Position numbers and translations under genes: made by a program | Shown here: positions 37,200 through 48,691 of the stretch, in pieces | Layout of the letters: each line of letters opens with the position of its first letter | Numbering within the stretch: position 1 is the stretch's first letter | Source of the DNA: Gnetum montanum | Taxonomy: Eukaryota; Streptophyta; Gnetopsida; Gnetales; Gnetaceae | Assembly (NCBI GenBank): GCA_015680685.1 | Contig: MNCI01022583.1 | Span: 62,450 to 126,449 of the forward strand | DNA length: 64,000 nt | Direction: 5' to 3' | The notes under the pieces: generated by a model | The model's database searches: none | What the model was told of the DNA's origin: nothing | The model's input: the letters and a program-made list of their open reading frames with translations, nothing else

Positions 37200-38070
37200 C
37201 TTGTTTGCTTTAGTTGTGATTGGCTGCCTTCTTCCCGCTATCCACTTGCAAGGCCCCAATTAACTTTGATTGATGTGAAATTTCAAGCGATCGACAGCAA
37301 CAAAGCTAGAGGATACAATGTGTGCTGCCGATGATCTGCTGAACATGTCTCATCCACACCATTCTCTGCATTTTTTGTCCATTTTTTCTGTGACCTGTGT
37401 CACCACTATTTCGACCTCCATCACCACTGCCACAACCAAAAAATCTGCTGTGATTTTTAGCCGTCCACAGTGCCCGCGAACACTACCTTGAGTTGTTCCA
37501 TTTCTACATCGCGCGGATCCACGCAGATGACAAACTTGGCAAGCCCTGCTGAGGGCTCGACAGAGGACCTTCACCCACTGCTGAGCATCATGGGTGCTAC
37601 TGTCGATGCTTGCTGCTCCTGTCGACCTGCAGTCGCTGTTCATCTACTGTCTTCCGCTGACGCGTAGCCCTCCCCTGCTGTTTCTGGAGCATGCACAGGC
37701 GCTTGCACTAGTGCTTGCGGTGCAATGGCTCGTGCACAAGACGGTGCTTAGACTCAAGCACATGAAGATGGCAACGGCAGAGACCAGAAAAACTCCCGTA
37801 GCGACACTCGCGGCCGTTGCAGTGATGGCGGCGGCAGCAAGATGATATTCACCGCAGGTGCCCATCAGCAAGGGTTTCAGGCTTCCAATCCAGGTTTTCT
37901 AGGTTCTGCTTGTGTTGCCAACAACTGTGTGAGTGAGGGTTTTGACATTTTTCCCTGGATGCAGCAAGCGCGGATGAACCCCAACAATTACACCATCGTA
38001 ACCATTCTCAACGGCTGTGCCAAAACCAGGAGCCTACAAAAGGATGTAGAACTAAAATATTTGTATTTTT
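37200..38070 (+). pseudogene. Captured gene fragment with a pentatricopeptide repeat (PPR)
   Basis: Clearly more GC- and CG-rich than its surroundings from about 37,300. At about 37,957-38,060 the plus strand reads MQQARMNPNNYTIVTIL, then NGCAKTRSLQK, the standard layout of a plant PPR motif (..M...G..P...T...IL..CA....L..G). Such proteins bind organelle RNA. Only about one repeat remains, followed by a stop, and the upstream part is unrecognised. It lies inside antisense gene b next to the gap, so it came in as a secondary insertion or by gene-fragment capture. Confidence 0.55.
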
Positions 38071-41000
38071 GAAATATTTTCTGGAATGGTATTCCAATGC
38101 TTCCACTGAAATCCATTTGAGCATGGGCAGCGGATTTTTGCTAATATCTGGAATATCCAAAAGCCAGTTTTTTTTGCCCCAAAATCACACCCAATAACAA
38201 TCCTATCATCTCATTCAAACTTTGATTTAGAACCTCACCACAGAGTCCTAGCAACTGGGCAATTGAACTTTGATATGTTATTAGGTGGATACATACCTTA
38301 CCTGATGAGCCAACAACCTTTGAATACATAATGTTAGAAGCATGACTTGAATTTTGTAATTTATTGAAAATGAAGCAAGAGGCTTACCAAAATCGAACCC
38401 ATGAGTTTTAGTTTTTCAAATCAAGAGTCTCACTGTTCCATGGAATGGCCAAATGTGCCAACAGTAGCCTTGGTGGAGGGCCCTGCCAAATCCATGCATG
38501 TCCCTTCCTCATGCGCTGGTACCTTTCCTTTCAGGAGACCAGCATCTTTTTTATTCAAGGGAGGCACATCTTCATCAGTAGGAAGAAGCTCCCTAATGAG
38601 AAGAGCCCCTGCCCTAGGACAGAAGCTTCCTTATTCTTGATTGGGGCCCTTTCCTCTGAGATTGGGGCCTCTACATCTTTATTTGTCACCCCCATCCTAA
38701 GGGCCGACACTTCCTCATCACCTTCTTCTTCATCTTCTTCTTCCTCTGCTAAGTAAAAAAAAGGTATGTTTGTGTTGATTCAAAACAAGCTTGCTCAAAA
38801 TAGATGCTATGCTATGCCGCACTGCCTAGCACAGCATAGCGTAGCAAACTATAGCAAAGTAATCATTACAAAAAAATGCTTAGCAATGGGGGGTTGCGTC
38901 CTCTGCAGCTTGAGCCACAATCTTCATCCCTCCTCTTCGTGAGGACTTTCCCTAGCTAGGAGAGGTCTCTTCCTTCACAACTCCTTGGGCATGGTCTTAG
39001 CTATGAGACGTTCACCCCGTGTCACGCTACCGATTATGACAGGGGGTGTCTCTCCCACACTGTCTTGGCCATGAACGTTGCAAAGCGCAAAATTTTTAGT
39101 CATTATAGAAAATGACTCCCTGACCATTTCTGAGGGATCCTGGCTCGCATAGTCTGGAGGACCTATCGAATCCATCTCTTGGGAATCTGATTGCACTCTC
39201 GCATGGACCAGACTCCATCCACCTGGACCACCAGGAACTCCACAAAGTGCTTCAGATAGCCTATGTAGAAGGCATAGTGTATATTAGAGTAGGACTCTGT
39301 TTGCTCACAAAGCCCCAAAATCTCAGCCTACAAGCCACTACATAGGAAAATGGCCTAGTCATAACAGGCCCCTTCTTCCATAACCTCCTGCATTACCTAA
39401 GCCTACTCAAGTCCCAGGACCTTCCCTTGGGTGAGTAGTTGAGGGAATGCGTGGGCACGAAAAATTGGGTAAAGCCCCATAGCAAGGTTGTCCTTCAACT
39501 CTTTCATGGGAAACCCTTTTCGCTCCTTGGTGAGCCTCAACCACTCCTTGATATGCTACTTCTGAAGAGTCAACTCCTACTTGCCCTTCAACACTACAGG
39601 GGCACCATCGGCAAGGACACTGAATAGATCTGTAAACAACTGGTCATTGATTTCAATGACCACCCGCACGCCCTGCACGTATGTGCAAAAATGGCTCACC
39701 TTTCCAGAGAAGGAGTTGACCAAGGAAAGAATCTTAGCAGCAGAGATGCCCGGATTCAGAGCCATGAACAGATCCATAAGCCCTGCCTTTCGAACTTTCT
39801 CAAGTAAGGAATCTGGGGCCCCTCATTCTAACCAGCTCTGGCTCGTCACAACTTCGCTGTATTTGAAGTAGATATTTTCCCCCTACCTCTTGGTAGTTAC
39901 CACTGTCACCTCATGAGGCTTCTTTGCCCCTACAACAATTTTCACAAAATGCACTTAGCATAGCACTGTAGAAAATGCAAAGATTACAAAAACACTTGAG
40001 CATGCGGCACCTGCCTTTTGACCCACCAGGTCTATACGGTAACGGGAACAGTAAGCGTTCAATCAAAACCTCTTCAATTGTGATTTTTTTGAAGGGTTCT
40101 TTCCACTCCTTATCTAGCCAACCCTTCTCCCTACATTGATTGTAGAGAAGGTAGAGTGTGCATAGATAGGTACAGTATTCTCCCCCACACTAACCAATTA
40201 CACCCACCCGTAGGTTCTTGGCAGAAGCAAACCCCTGTAAGGCCAGCTGTACCATAGCCAGCAGATCCAGTTGGTCGTGAACCCCATCATCATCAATGCA
40301 AAACCTAGTGACATACTTACACCATTAATCCTTCGGTCGGTATGGCTAGCATTGCACTAAAAAGTAAAGGAAAGATGCAAAACTCACCTGCCAGCACAAT
40401 AGACAGTCCGCTATGGATTCTGGAAGTACGTCGTCATGTCACGTGCGAGAAATAACATGTTGTACTTGTGATAGCAGTTGAATTCCAGCATGTCCTAGAT
40501 CCAGGCTAAATGCCTCAACCCTATTGAGTGTTGGCTGGATCCTCCTCCCTACCTACTCATGATTGCCTCATCGGTAAAGTATCTCAGGATGCCCGATTGG
40601 TCCTTGGCAACATGGCTTCTATTATGTCGGATGCCTCCTTCTCCTTTAAAGAAGACCAAAAAATCACACTAAAGTGGTTGAGAAGGAATTGCAAGAAGTC
40701 TTGTGCCCCTTTTCTGAACCAAACCGCTTGATCTCCCACACATATCAGGGGAGGGGGAGCATTGGCAACAGGTCTGCTCACATGGCACAAGACCTTGCTA
40801 ATGTCCAAAATAATCAGCGGGGACCTTGGTTCCACCCTGCATAATGTAATCAGCAAATATTAGCATCACACTTAAATGTAATACACGCAACATAGCAATG
40901 CCTAGTAGTCCATACATATAACATAGCATAACCCTCTGCCCGCACGTATCGTAGCAAGAGCGTGGAAGCCTAGCATAGCAAGAGCATGCCAATAGCCTAG

Positions 41001-41629
41001 CGTAGCAGCAAAACAACTGACAACATAGCCTAACAAAACACGTGTCACGTTGCCACATCACATCATGGCCTAGTCCCCTCAAGGATTTTATGTTGCAGCA
41101 TGCTAAGGTCAAGCAACTTAAACTACCCCAGCCCCCACGGTTGTAACAACCACAGTGGTGGCGGTTTCGACGGCATTGCATGCAATCACGATGCAATGTT
41201 TATACATCTTCCATGGTCGAAATGGTAACCACGGCGGTGCAAAGGCCAAAATAATGCAACCATAGAAAACATAGATAGCTGAGAATGGACGTAAACAAAT
41301 AGGATGCAAAACAAGAGTAGAAAATGATAGAATGCATAACACGAAAAAGGCAAAGAGGACAGAGTAACTTACTGGGTTAACAGCATGCTCTACTACGCCA
41401 CAACACATGCTTGTGGAACACACCCCAAGGTCTTATTCACCTCCTCAACCTTTGCAAGTGCCAAATGGATCTTAGGAGCCATTGCCCTACTTGCAGATTT
41501 ATGCCCTTCGCTAAAGAAATTCACCTTGCTAATTGATCAACGCAATTTCTTTGTGCTCCGAAATCACCTTGTGCCTCGATGAAGCCTCTACGCTCTTATG
41601 GTGAAAATGGCAAAATTACTAGGGTTTAA

Positions 41630-41642
41630 CCCCTATTTATGG
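41630..41642 (-). promoter_or_regulatory. TATA-like box of antisense gene copy b
   Basis: Minus strand CCATAAATAGGGG, about 150 bases before the exon 1 ATG at 41,482 and between array A2 and the gene, as in G and H. Confidence 0.45.
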
Positions 41643-41821
41643 TCACAATGGAAAAATAGGGAAACTTGCAGCCCTCTCTCTGTTCGATTAATGCGAAATG
41701 CACCGTGCAGCGTAGCATGCTCACCACGACGTCATAACACTATTAGTATTAAAGCCTTGACACGCTTCAAGCCAACTACTTACCTTCCTGAAAATAAAAA
41801 AATAATATTTATTTTCGACTA

Positions 41822-42250
41822 AGTGTCCAAAAAGACCTTAAACTAGCAATCCTAGTGTAGTTGCACCCCTCAGGGTCCGAAAAGACCCTAAATTGGTAGT
41901 TTCAACCCATTACGTTCGCGGTCCGTAATGACTTTAAACTAACAACGCCACATACTTACACCAGCGGTTATCTTACCTTCTTCCACATAAGCAGTATCAC
42001 ATTTCCTAGCAATTTTGTGTCTCCATTTTCACACTAGCAGTTCGATACTTCTCATACCCGCAATTCCCTATACTATTATCTTGCATATTAAGATCTTGCA
42101 TGTTGCAGTCCGAAATGACACTAAACTAGCAGTTTGGAATTTGTATACCAACAGTTACATAGCTTTGCACTGTACATCAGTAATTTTACACCTTTAGTAA
42201 TTCTACACTCTTGTGCCTCGATGGTCCACCACGACCTTAAACTAGCAAAC
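41822..42250 (-). repeat. Hairpin array A2 of element F
   Basis: Five or more units, spaced more widely than elsewhere. On the plus strand: GGTCCGAAAAGACCCTAAATTGG (41,874-41,896), CGGTCCGTAATGACTTTAAAC, GCAGTCCGAAATGACACTAA and TGGTCCACCACGACCTTAAAC (42,221-42,242). Stems GGTC/GACC in the first and last. Some of the runs between units are AT-rich. Confidence 0.8.
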
Positions 42251-42375
42251 TTTCAATCTTTACATCGCCACACTTAGCAAGTTGCATCTCGGTGTTGCTT
42301 TGCAGATTTTCATTTCACACAATCTCTGACATCCCTTAACCAAGCTTTCATCTTATAATGGTAGGTCAAGTGAGA

Positions 42376-43940
42376 GATGGGAATCCATCGTGACCTTTCC
42401 ACACCTTTGACATAAGCAGGACCATAGGGCAAGCTCGTGAGACAGTTGAACCCCGACATGTTCAACTGGGGGTCGACTACAACTAGCACTGTAGCAGCCT
42501 TAGAAGTATCCCTAGATTGGCCCAGGAACCTGGTCCAAGCCCTAGAATTAGAGACAGGGGATGTAACTGAGGACCCTTTTGTTGAGACACATGTGACCAC
42601 GTCAAAGGGGGAGGTGAAAACATTGAAACTCAGCTCCCTCCTAGACACACAAACACACAAAAATATAGCCAAAGTTTTGCAAGAAAACATTGATGTCTTT
42701 GCGTGGTCATACAGGGACATGCTAGGTCTAGACCCACGGCTGATTCAACACAACATCATCCTAGCCCCCACGTAAAGACAGTTAAGCAGAAAGCTCGCAA
42801 AGTTAAGCCAGAAATTGCACTAACTATGAGAGATGAAATCACTAAGCTATACCAAGCAGGTTTCATCCGCGCGGTCAACTATTCAGAGTGGGTGTCCAAC
42901 AGCGTTGTAGTTTTGAAGAAAACAGGAGGGATACGGATCTATATAGACTTCCAAGACTTGAACAAGGAAACAATCAAAGAGAACTTCCCACTCCCGAGCA
43001 TTGATCAGGTCATCGACACCACGACTGGCCATGCTCTGTTATCCTACATGGATGGTTTCTTCGGATACAACCAAATCCACATTAACCCAGAGCACCAGCT
43101 ATCAACAACCTTCATGACCCCATGGGGGGCCTTCTGCTATACCATGATGACATTTGGGCTCAAGAATGCTGGAGCAACCTACCAGTGAGCCATGACTTAT
43201 ATTTTCAGTGACTACATCCTAGAAACATTAAATGACTATGTAGATGATATAGCGGTTAAGTCCAAGGAGGTAGCTGATCACCACACGATCTAGGGGTAGT
43301 GCTCAAATGTTGCCAAATGCATGACCTGGGCCTCAATCCTAAGAAGTGCATCTTTGGGGTGAAAATAGGACACATGATAGGGTTCATAGTATCGGAAGCT
43401 GGAATATGGGTGGACCCTGACAAAGTCAAAGCCATCGTCAACCTAGCACCTCCCACAAACCTTAAAGAGTTACGTGGTTTACAAGGTAGAGTGCAATTCA
43501 TTCGAAGGTTTATAGCCAGGTTGACTGACAAGTTACACCCCATGTAACATCTTCTAAAGAAGGGGGTTGACTTCGAGTGGACAACCCAATGTCGACAAGC
43601 CTTCGACGACCTGAAGAAGGAGCTCTCGCACCTTCCAATGGTGCACCTGCCAAAAAGGGACAAGCCTTTCTTCATACACCTTACCACCTCCGACACTTCC
43701 ATAGTGGCACTGCTATGTCAAAAGCGGGATGACGATTCTGAGATAACAGTGTACTACCTGAGCCATGCACTAGTAGCATACGAGGCGAAATACAATGAAG
43801 TGGAGAGAAACTACCTAGCCTTAGTGTTCACATTAAAGAAGTGGTGGCATTACTTGTTCTATATCATAACCAACATCATTTGCAAAAGCAATATACTCTG
43901 GTATATCACCTGAAACCTGTATGAAAGTAGCAGGATAGCC
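42376..43940 (+). pseudogene. Reverse transcriptase-RNase H of element F
   Basis: The pre-RT segment starts near 42,376 (DLSTPLT, also in H). RT: AGFIRAVNYSEWVSN, IYIDFQDLNKETIKENFPLP, LLSYMDGFFGYNQIHI, FGLKNAGATYQ, and YVDDIAVKSK, which keeps the catalytic Asp pair. RNase H follows from about 43,560 (IHLTTSDTSIVALLCQ, then EVERNYLALVFTLKKW). One frameshift near 42,775 and several stops (for example 43,186 and 43,545) break it. This is the polymerase that copies element RNA into DNA. A TTTGCAG splice-acceptor-like word at 42,300-42,306 lies just upstream. Confidence 0.85.
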
Positions 43941-44029
43941 CGATGGAAAGTAATAACCGCATAATTCAACCTATGTTATGTAAGTCAATCATTGACGAAG
44001 GGTCAAGCCATAGCGACCTAACTCACAGC

Positions 44030-44561
44030 CTTGCCAGTCGATGGCTAGGCAACCATAGACCCCAAGTTCCTGGATGAATACGTTAGCAATGTCACCATCG
44101 TCCTGTTGCATTTCAAAGCCACTTTACACTTCGACAGTGCCTCAACCACGTGAGGAAGTAGCGCCACCTCCACGATCACATTCCCCTCTAGGGAAATGCA
44201 CCCATCTGCTTATCGTTTCACGTTCCCTTGCACCAACAACATGTTAGAATATGAGGGGCTACTTAGAGGCCTCTTAACTGCCCAAACGCTATGCATACAA
44301 CACTTGGCAATTCAGGGAGATTCACAACTAGTCATGAATCAAATCACCGAAGTCTATGCCTGCAAAGCTATGCACCTGCAACCCTACTACAACCTAGCAA
44401 AAACCCTACTTAAGCAATTTATGACCACTGATGTGCAACACATGCCATGCAATGAGAATACCGTAGTAGATGCCCTAGCTACCCTGGTGTTAAACATCCC
44501 ATCACACTTCTTGGCAAACCTGCCAACCGCGATCACAGAAAGTGTAAAGCCTATCACTTAG
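44030..44561 (+). pseudogene. Second RNase H domain of element F
   Basis: LHFDSAS (first catalytic Asp), NNMLEYEGLLRGL (catalytic Glu) and IQGDSQLVMNQ (second Asp), then VQHMPCNENTVVDALATL, where the last Asp stands. An extra RNase H of this type between the classical RNase H and integrase is a known mark of Tat-lineage elements. Stops occur near 44,150 and at its end. Confidence 0.8.
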
Positions 44562-44574
44562 GTAGAACACGTGG

Positions 44575-45824
44575 CCTCTGTCAGCATTGTGGATGGCCCG
44601 GAGTGGTATGCCAACATTAAAGCCTATCTACAACACGGTGAACCCCTAGGTGGATTGACATCTTCCCAGAGAGATGCAATTCATAAGTGTGATCGGCAAT
44701 ACATGCTCATTGGAAATGACACCCTGTGCTAACGATCCTATGATGGGATATTGCTAGCATGCGTGGGTGATGGGCAAGCGCAAAACTTAGTTAATGAGGT
44801 CCATGAAGGGCTATGCGGTGGACATATAGCACCCAAGGCTATGGCTACGAAAATCATATGCCTAGGGTACTATTGGCCCTACATGGACCGTGACTGCCTG
44901 TTGAAAGTCAACACGTGCGACTCGTACCAAATATATGCAAATCTCATACACATAGCACCTATAGACCTGCACCCAATGCAAATCATGTGGCCCTTCCAAT
45001 GATGGGGATTAGACCTCATAGGACCTATTACGCCTAAGTCCTCTGCAGGGCATAGCTTCATTATCATCACCATAGAGCATTTTACCAAGTGGGTAGAAGC
45101 TATTCCCCTAAGGAAGACGATGTCTCAGCAAATCTGCCGTTTCATCCTTGAGAACATCGTAACTAGATTTCGGCTTCCAATAACTATTGTGACCGACAAT
45201 GGGCCATAATTCAGCAGTACAAAAACCTGAACCTTTTGTAGCAACCTAGGAATTAAACAATCATTTTCTTCCCTTTATTATCCCCAGGCGAACGGGCAAG
45301 CAGAGGCTACAAATAAGTCCATCATCAACTTGCTAAAGCGGATGCTCAACAATAGCAAGAGGCGGTGGCATGAGCAAATTCTCTACATCCTCTGGGCCTA
45401 CCGAATGACATGCAGAACTGCAATAAGTAAGACCGCTTATAGCCTTGTTTATGGATCTGAAGTTATGTTTCCTCTTGAGTTACAGGTACCCTCACTTCGG
45501 ATGATGCTGTCCAATGCTATAAGTGAAGCCCAGAACAATGAATCATCAACCATTGACCTCGACTCAGTGGAGGAGGAATGCGTGCCGACGCTGACACGAA
45601 TCGAGGACTACACGAGCAAACAACAGCAGAAGCACTGTGCAAACCTGCATCAACGACCAGTGCAGAAAAGAGACCTTGTCCTCAAGGCCATCCGTGAGCA
45701 CATGAGAAAATTCTTAGCCAACTGGGAAGGTCCTTATGCGATCACTAAAGCCTTCGGAAATGGATCCTTCAAACTGGCATACATGAACAATAACGAGTTT
45801 GCCAACCTAGTGAACCACTCATAG
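44575..45824 (+). pseudogene. Integrase of element F
   Basis: Zinc-finger side: EVHEGLCGGHIAPKAMATKI, then NTCDSYQ where a CxxC is expected (second Cys lost). Core: IIITIEHFTKWVEAIPL with Glu where the family has the first catalytic Asp, IVTDNGP with the second Asp, and ANGQAEATNKSIINLL with the catalytic Glu. The tail 45,330-45,824 is open for 164 codons (SLVYGSEVMFPLELQVPS, then IDLDSVEEECVPTL, then WEGPYAITKAFGNGSFKL). Stops at about 45,000, 45,208 and 45,228. The natural end is the stop at 45,822-45,824; array A3 follows within 40 bases. Confidence 0.85.
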
Positions 45825-45861
45825 CCCAAGTCGTACTACGTCGAAGTACAATGGTAACAAC

Positions 45862-46215
45862 AAGCACCATCCGCTATGACGATAAACTGGTAATCACACT
45901 AAGCACCATCCACTATGACAATAAACTGGCAGTCACACCAAGCATCATCCACTATGATGATAAACTGGCAATAGCACCGAGCAGCCTCTGCAATGATGAT
46001 AAAATAGCAACATCGAGCAACGTCCATCATGAAGTTAAACTGGCAGCAATTGTCTGCTATGATGTAAAACTTCCACTATTAATCCACTATGACTATAAAA
46101 TGGCGTTGCACATCCGCTATGATGATAAACTGGCATGTACGATCTACTGGGACCTTAAACTAGCATAGCGGTCTGCTGGGACCTTAAACCAGCACATAGT
46201 CTACCAAGACCTTAA
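45862..46215 (-). repeat. Hairpin array A3 of element F
   Basis: About eleven units. Plus strand: CATCCACTATGATGATAAAC (stem CATC/GATG, twice), CATCCGCTATGACGATAAAC, CATCCACTATGACAATAAAC, GGTCTGCTGGGACCTTAAAC (GGTC/GACC) and AGTCTACCAAGACCTTAAAC. Lead word on the minus strand CCAGTTTA or GCTAGTTTA. It begins right after the integrase stop. Confidence 0.9.
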
Positions 46216-47216
46216 ACTGGGTTCGCGTCGCATCCCTAACATGCACCAGCACCAGATACACATCAAACAAGTGGGTGCGATGCTAACGTGTGGGTGGGAC
46301 GTTGTAGCTCTAGAACGTCATTCATGACACACTGAGAATGCGGTCGGGAACATATGCAGCGCCACCACCCTTGGCATCATGCTAACTCTCTGAAGATATC
46401 GTATGATGTCACACTAACCCTCCAAACCTACCATCGCCACGGCCCCTCTCCTTGACAGTAGTTCTTGGGTTAGCTCCTGCATCTGGAGTTCCGGTAGTAT
46501 TGTGGCTGAGCCACAATATTGTTTCTCCAACTCCCTGCCAACACCTAGGCTTGCACAGTGTTAGCTATGTGGCAAATGATCCCATAGCTGAACTAGGAAT
46601 GCAAACCCCTGGTAGGGATTCCAGAGCATCTGCACCCGCAACAGCTCCCAGTGCCGTCGAGGCCAGCTCCTCCACACCGGTACTACCAAGGCTGCAACTA
46701 GCCTTCCTACTTTGGGCATCTCACACCAATGACAGTGCCCAAGAGTAACAACAATGCCAGCAACCAACAAGACCTTGTCCCCGCAAACACATCTCGCTAT
46801 AGTAGCAAATGCTACAACGTCGCGAAGCGAGTGCCTCAACTAACATGGCTATTTCAGAGTGCAAACTCTAGCACGTGCGTAACACAACTCGCCATATGGA
46901 AGGTGTCTATAGGCAAGTCAAAACTCTTTATGGATGTAATGCAACTCATCCTACGAAGGGGGCACCTTCCTACAAGAGGTTGAAGAACAACGCCAACCAA
47001 AGATGAAAATGCAAATGAGCCCCTCAGAGCACTCTGACAAGGAACTCTACTAAACATCATCTTTGCTCTTTACCTTAACCTCTACAAAACCAATGCAACA
47101 CTCTTAAATGTAGCCAAGAGACGTCTCGAGACTCACCAAGCGACATCCTTAGCATTTCACCTGTTGCAGTATTTCGTATTCTTTGCCAATGTCCATCGAG
47201 CCTGTTTTCTAGACGT
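46216..47216. other. 3' spacer of F between array A3 and LTR
   Basis: Non-coding as far as I can see. Open frames at 46,452-46,983 on both strands have no recognisable match and no counterpart in H or J. Confidence 0.5.
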
Positions 47217-47233
47217 CAACAAAGAGGAGCCAA
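47217..47233 (+). promoter_or_regulatory. Polypurine tract of F
   Basis: CAACAAAGAGGAGCCAA directly before the LTR start TGAAACACCC. This LTR start was fixed independently by aligning the two F LTRs, and it anchors the LTR ends called for G, J and H. Confidence 0.8.
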
Positions 47234-48666
47234 TGAAACACCCTAAAAAATGCAGGGTCATCCTTGCTTCACCAGGCTCTTGTAGTCCACGTAGCACTAC
47301 GGCAGTTCATCAAGAGGAGAATGTTCTGAGTTCAGGCTAGCTAGTTCGGAAAATTTTCTACTTTGAGCATGGACAGGTTCTGTGTCATCCTACCTATCCA
47401 CCAAAGTAGCCTGACCAGCTAATAGCCTCCTTAGAAATGGTGTGTAGAATTGGCAGTAGCACTCTGGATGTGCAAAAACTAGTTTAGCAAGTTTTCTAAG
47501 TCACAAAGTCTGCTACGCTACGCCTCGTAGTGTAGAAAACTTCAGAAGACAATTGTAGAACAAAGTGCTATGCTACGTAGCAGAGCATGGCAATGGCTTC
47601 ACCACCATTCCCCTCAACCAATTTCAAGTTCTTCAATGATGTCCCTTTCCATCAGGAAGCGGCGGACCATGTCTGCTGCTACGCTACGCTAAGCTACATG
47701 GCTCAGCGAAGCGTAGCAATCCTGCAGAAGGGACAAAAGGCAGCTCGAAGGAAAGAATTAGCGAAGTTCGCAAGACTTGCATCACAGAAAACAAAATTTT
47801 CAAATCGGCAAAACTTTCATGACTAAGGCCAGTTACTACACTACGCTATGCTACGTAGCATAGCATAGTGTAGCAAGCAACATATGTGTAGCAGAATGCA
47901 CGACAAAGTGCTATGCTACGCCAAGCATGTTACGCTGCAAAGCATAGCAAGGCATGCAGGTGGTTGTGTGACATCAATGCACTTCACCTAATTGGACCAT
48001 TGGCACATGTTCTCAGACGATGATGGTGCAATTATGATGTGGTAGGCTCATAGTTATTGCATGACAAGTTCACATTACAATGGTCCTGTAGGTCCAATAG
48101 TCATACATGGCACGAGTGGCACTGGCAAGTCAACGCATGCCCTTTGGTCCTATAAATACCTTGGCAGACAGCATGTAAAGAAGTTGGCATTTTTAAAAAT
48201 AGACCAGCATTCAAGGGGTGAGAACTTTTTGAATTCTAAAAACTTCTCTCCTCTCTGGCATTGTAACATTAAGCATTATGAGCTCTCTGTTTAACATTGC
48301 AAAAAGTTAGCATTTTCAACTAACAGTCTATTCCATCCTTCTTCTACCACCTTGGTAGAATTCCTGCATTATCAACACCTAAGTCCATGCCCAAGTGCAT
48401 AGTCTATTTTTCTCTACACATCCTAGTTACTCTCGGGATCTCTGCACTTCATCACGCTGTGCAACTGACTATATCCATCTTGATAGAGCAAGTCTGTAGC
48501 TTCAAAGCGGTGCATGTTTCTAACTACACTTTACTTTATTTCTTTCCTGTGGTCCCATTTGCATTATTTTTTCTGTTTCATTCACTTTCAAGCATTATTT
48601 CGCATTTCCATTCTGTCTCAAAGGTACACATTGCAAAAGGCTATATTGACGTCGATGTAAGTCCCT
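47234..48666 (+). repeat. 3' LTR of element F
   Basis: Starts TGAAACACCCTAAAAAATGC and follows the 5' LTR to GTAAGTCCCT at 48,666. The next bases do not match the last ~66 bases of the 5' LTR, so the end is missing or replaced; ATCGTTTAGGG at 48,682-48,692 looks like the LTR end of a relative. TATA at 48,150-48,158. GCTACGCTACGCTAAGC and CTACGTAGCATAGC words at 47,510-47,720 and 47,835-47,875. Confidence 0.85.
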
Positions 48667-48691
48667 ATCTGATCAACCAGATCGTTTAGGG

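Larger units (their letters stand above)
34339..41482 (-). pseudogene. Antisense gene copy b (NIF-like plus transposon-associated domain), interrupted
   Basis: Minus strand, opposite to F gag-pol. Exon 1 41,482-41,373 (start ATG, GTAAGT donor); exon 2 40,836-40,388; exon 3 about 40,343-40,013; exon 4 about 39,930 to about 38,800; exon 5 from 38,748; exons 6-7 about 35,630 to 34,560; exon 8 34,514-34,339. Exon 2 is the best kept NIF-like block: SPLIILDISKVL (first catalytic Asp kept, second replaced by Ser), AVWFRKGAQDFLQFLLNHF, FWSS, then NMLFLARDMTTYFQNP, where the family has an Asp pair. Exon 4 has MDLFMALNPGISAAKILSLV. Exon 5 opens with a Glu-rich run. Exon 8 is Gly/Glu/Asp-rich. A foreign piece with the assembly gap splits exons 5 and 6 (about 35,700-38,400). 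Confidence 0.75.
28364..48666 (+). mobile_element. Element F: ~20.3-kb Tat/Ogre-like retrotransposon
   Basis: Plus strand: 5' LTR 28,364-29,846; gag from 30,000; protease to about 33,670; array A1; antisense gene copy b (34,339-41,482); array A2; RT-RNase H-second RNase H-integrase to 45,824; array A3; spacer; PPT; 3' LTR 47,234 to about 48,666. Length and order fit Ogre elements, which are among the largest known LTR retrotransposons. Flanks on both sides are J gag. The LTR pair differs at roughly 15 of the first 160 aligned positions, so the insertion is old. No clean target duplication is visible; GCACC (left) against GCCCC (right) is a weak candidate. Confidence 0.85.

Noticed and set aside
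34339-41482. The antisense gene as a separate transposon inserted by chance into F
   Set aside because: G and H carry it in the same slot, same orientation and flanked by the same arrays, so it belongs to the family.
46452-46983. Overlapping open frames in the F spacer
   Set aside because: No family match, present on both strands, no counterpart in other elements.
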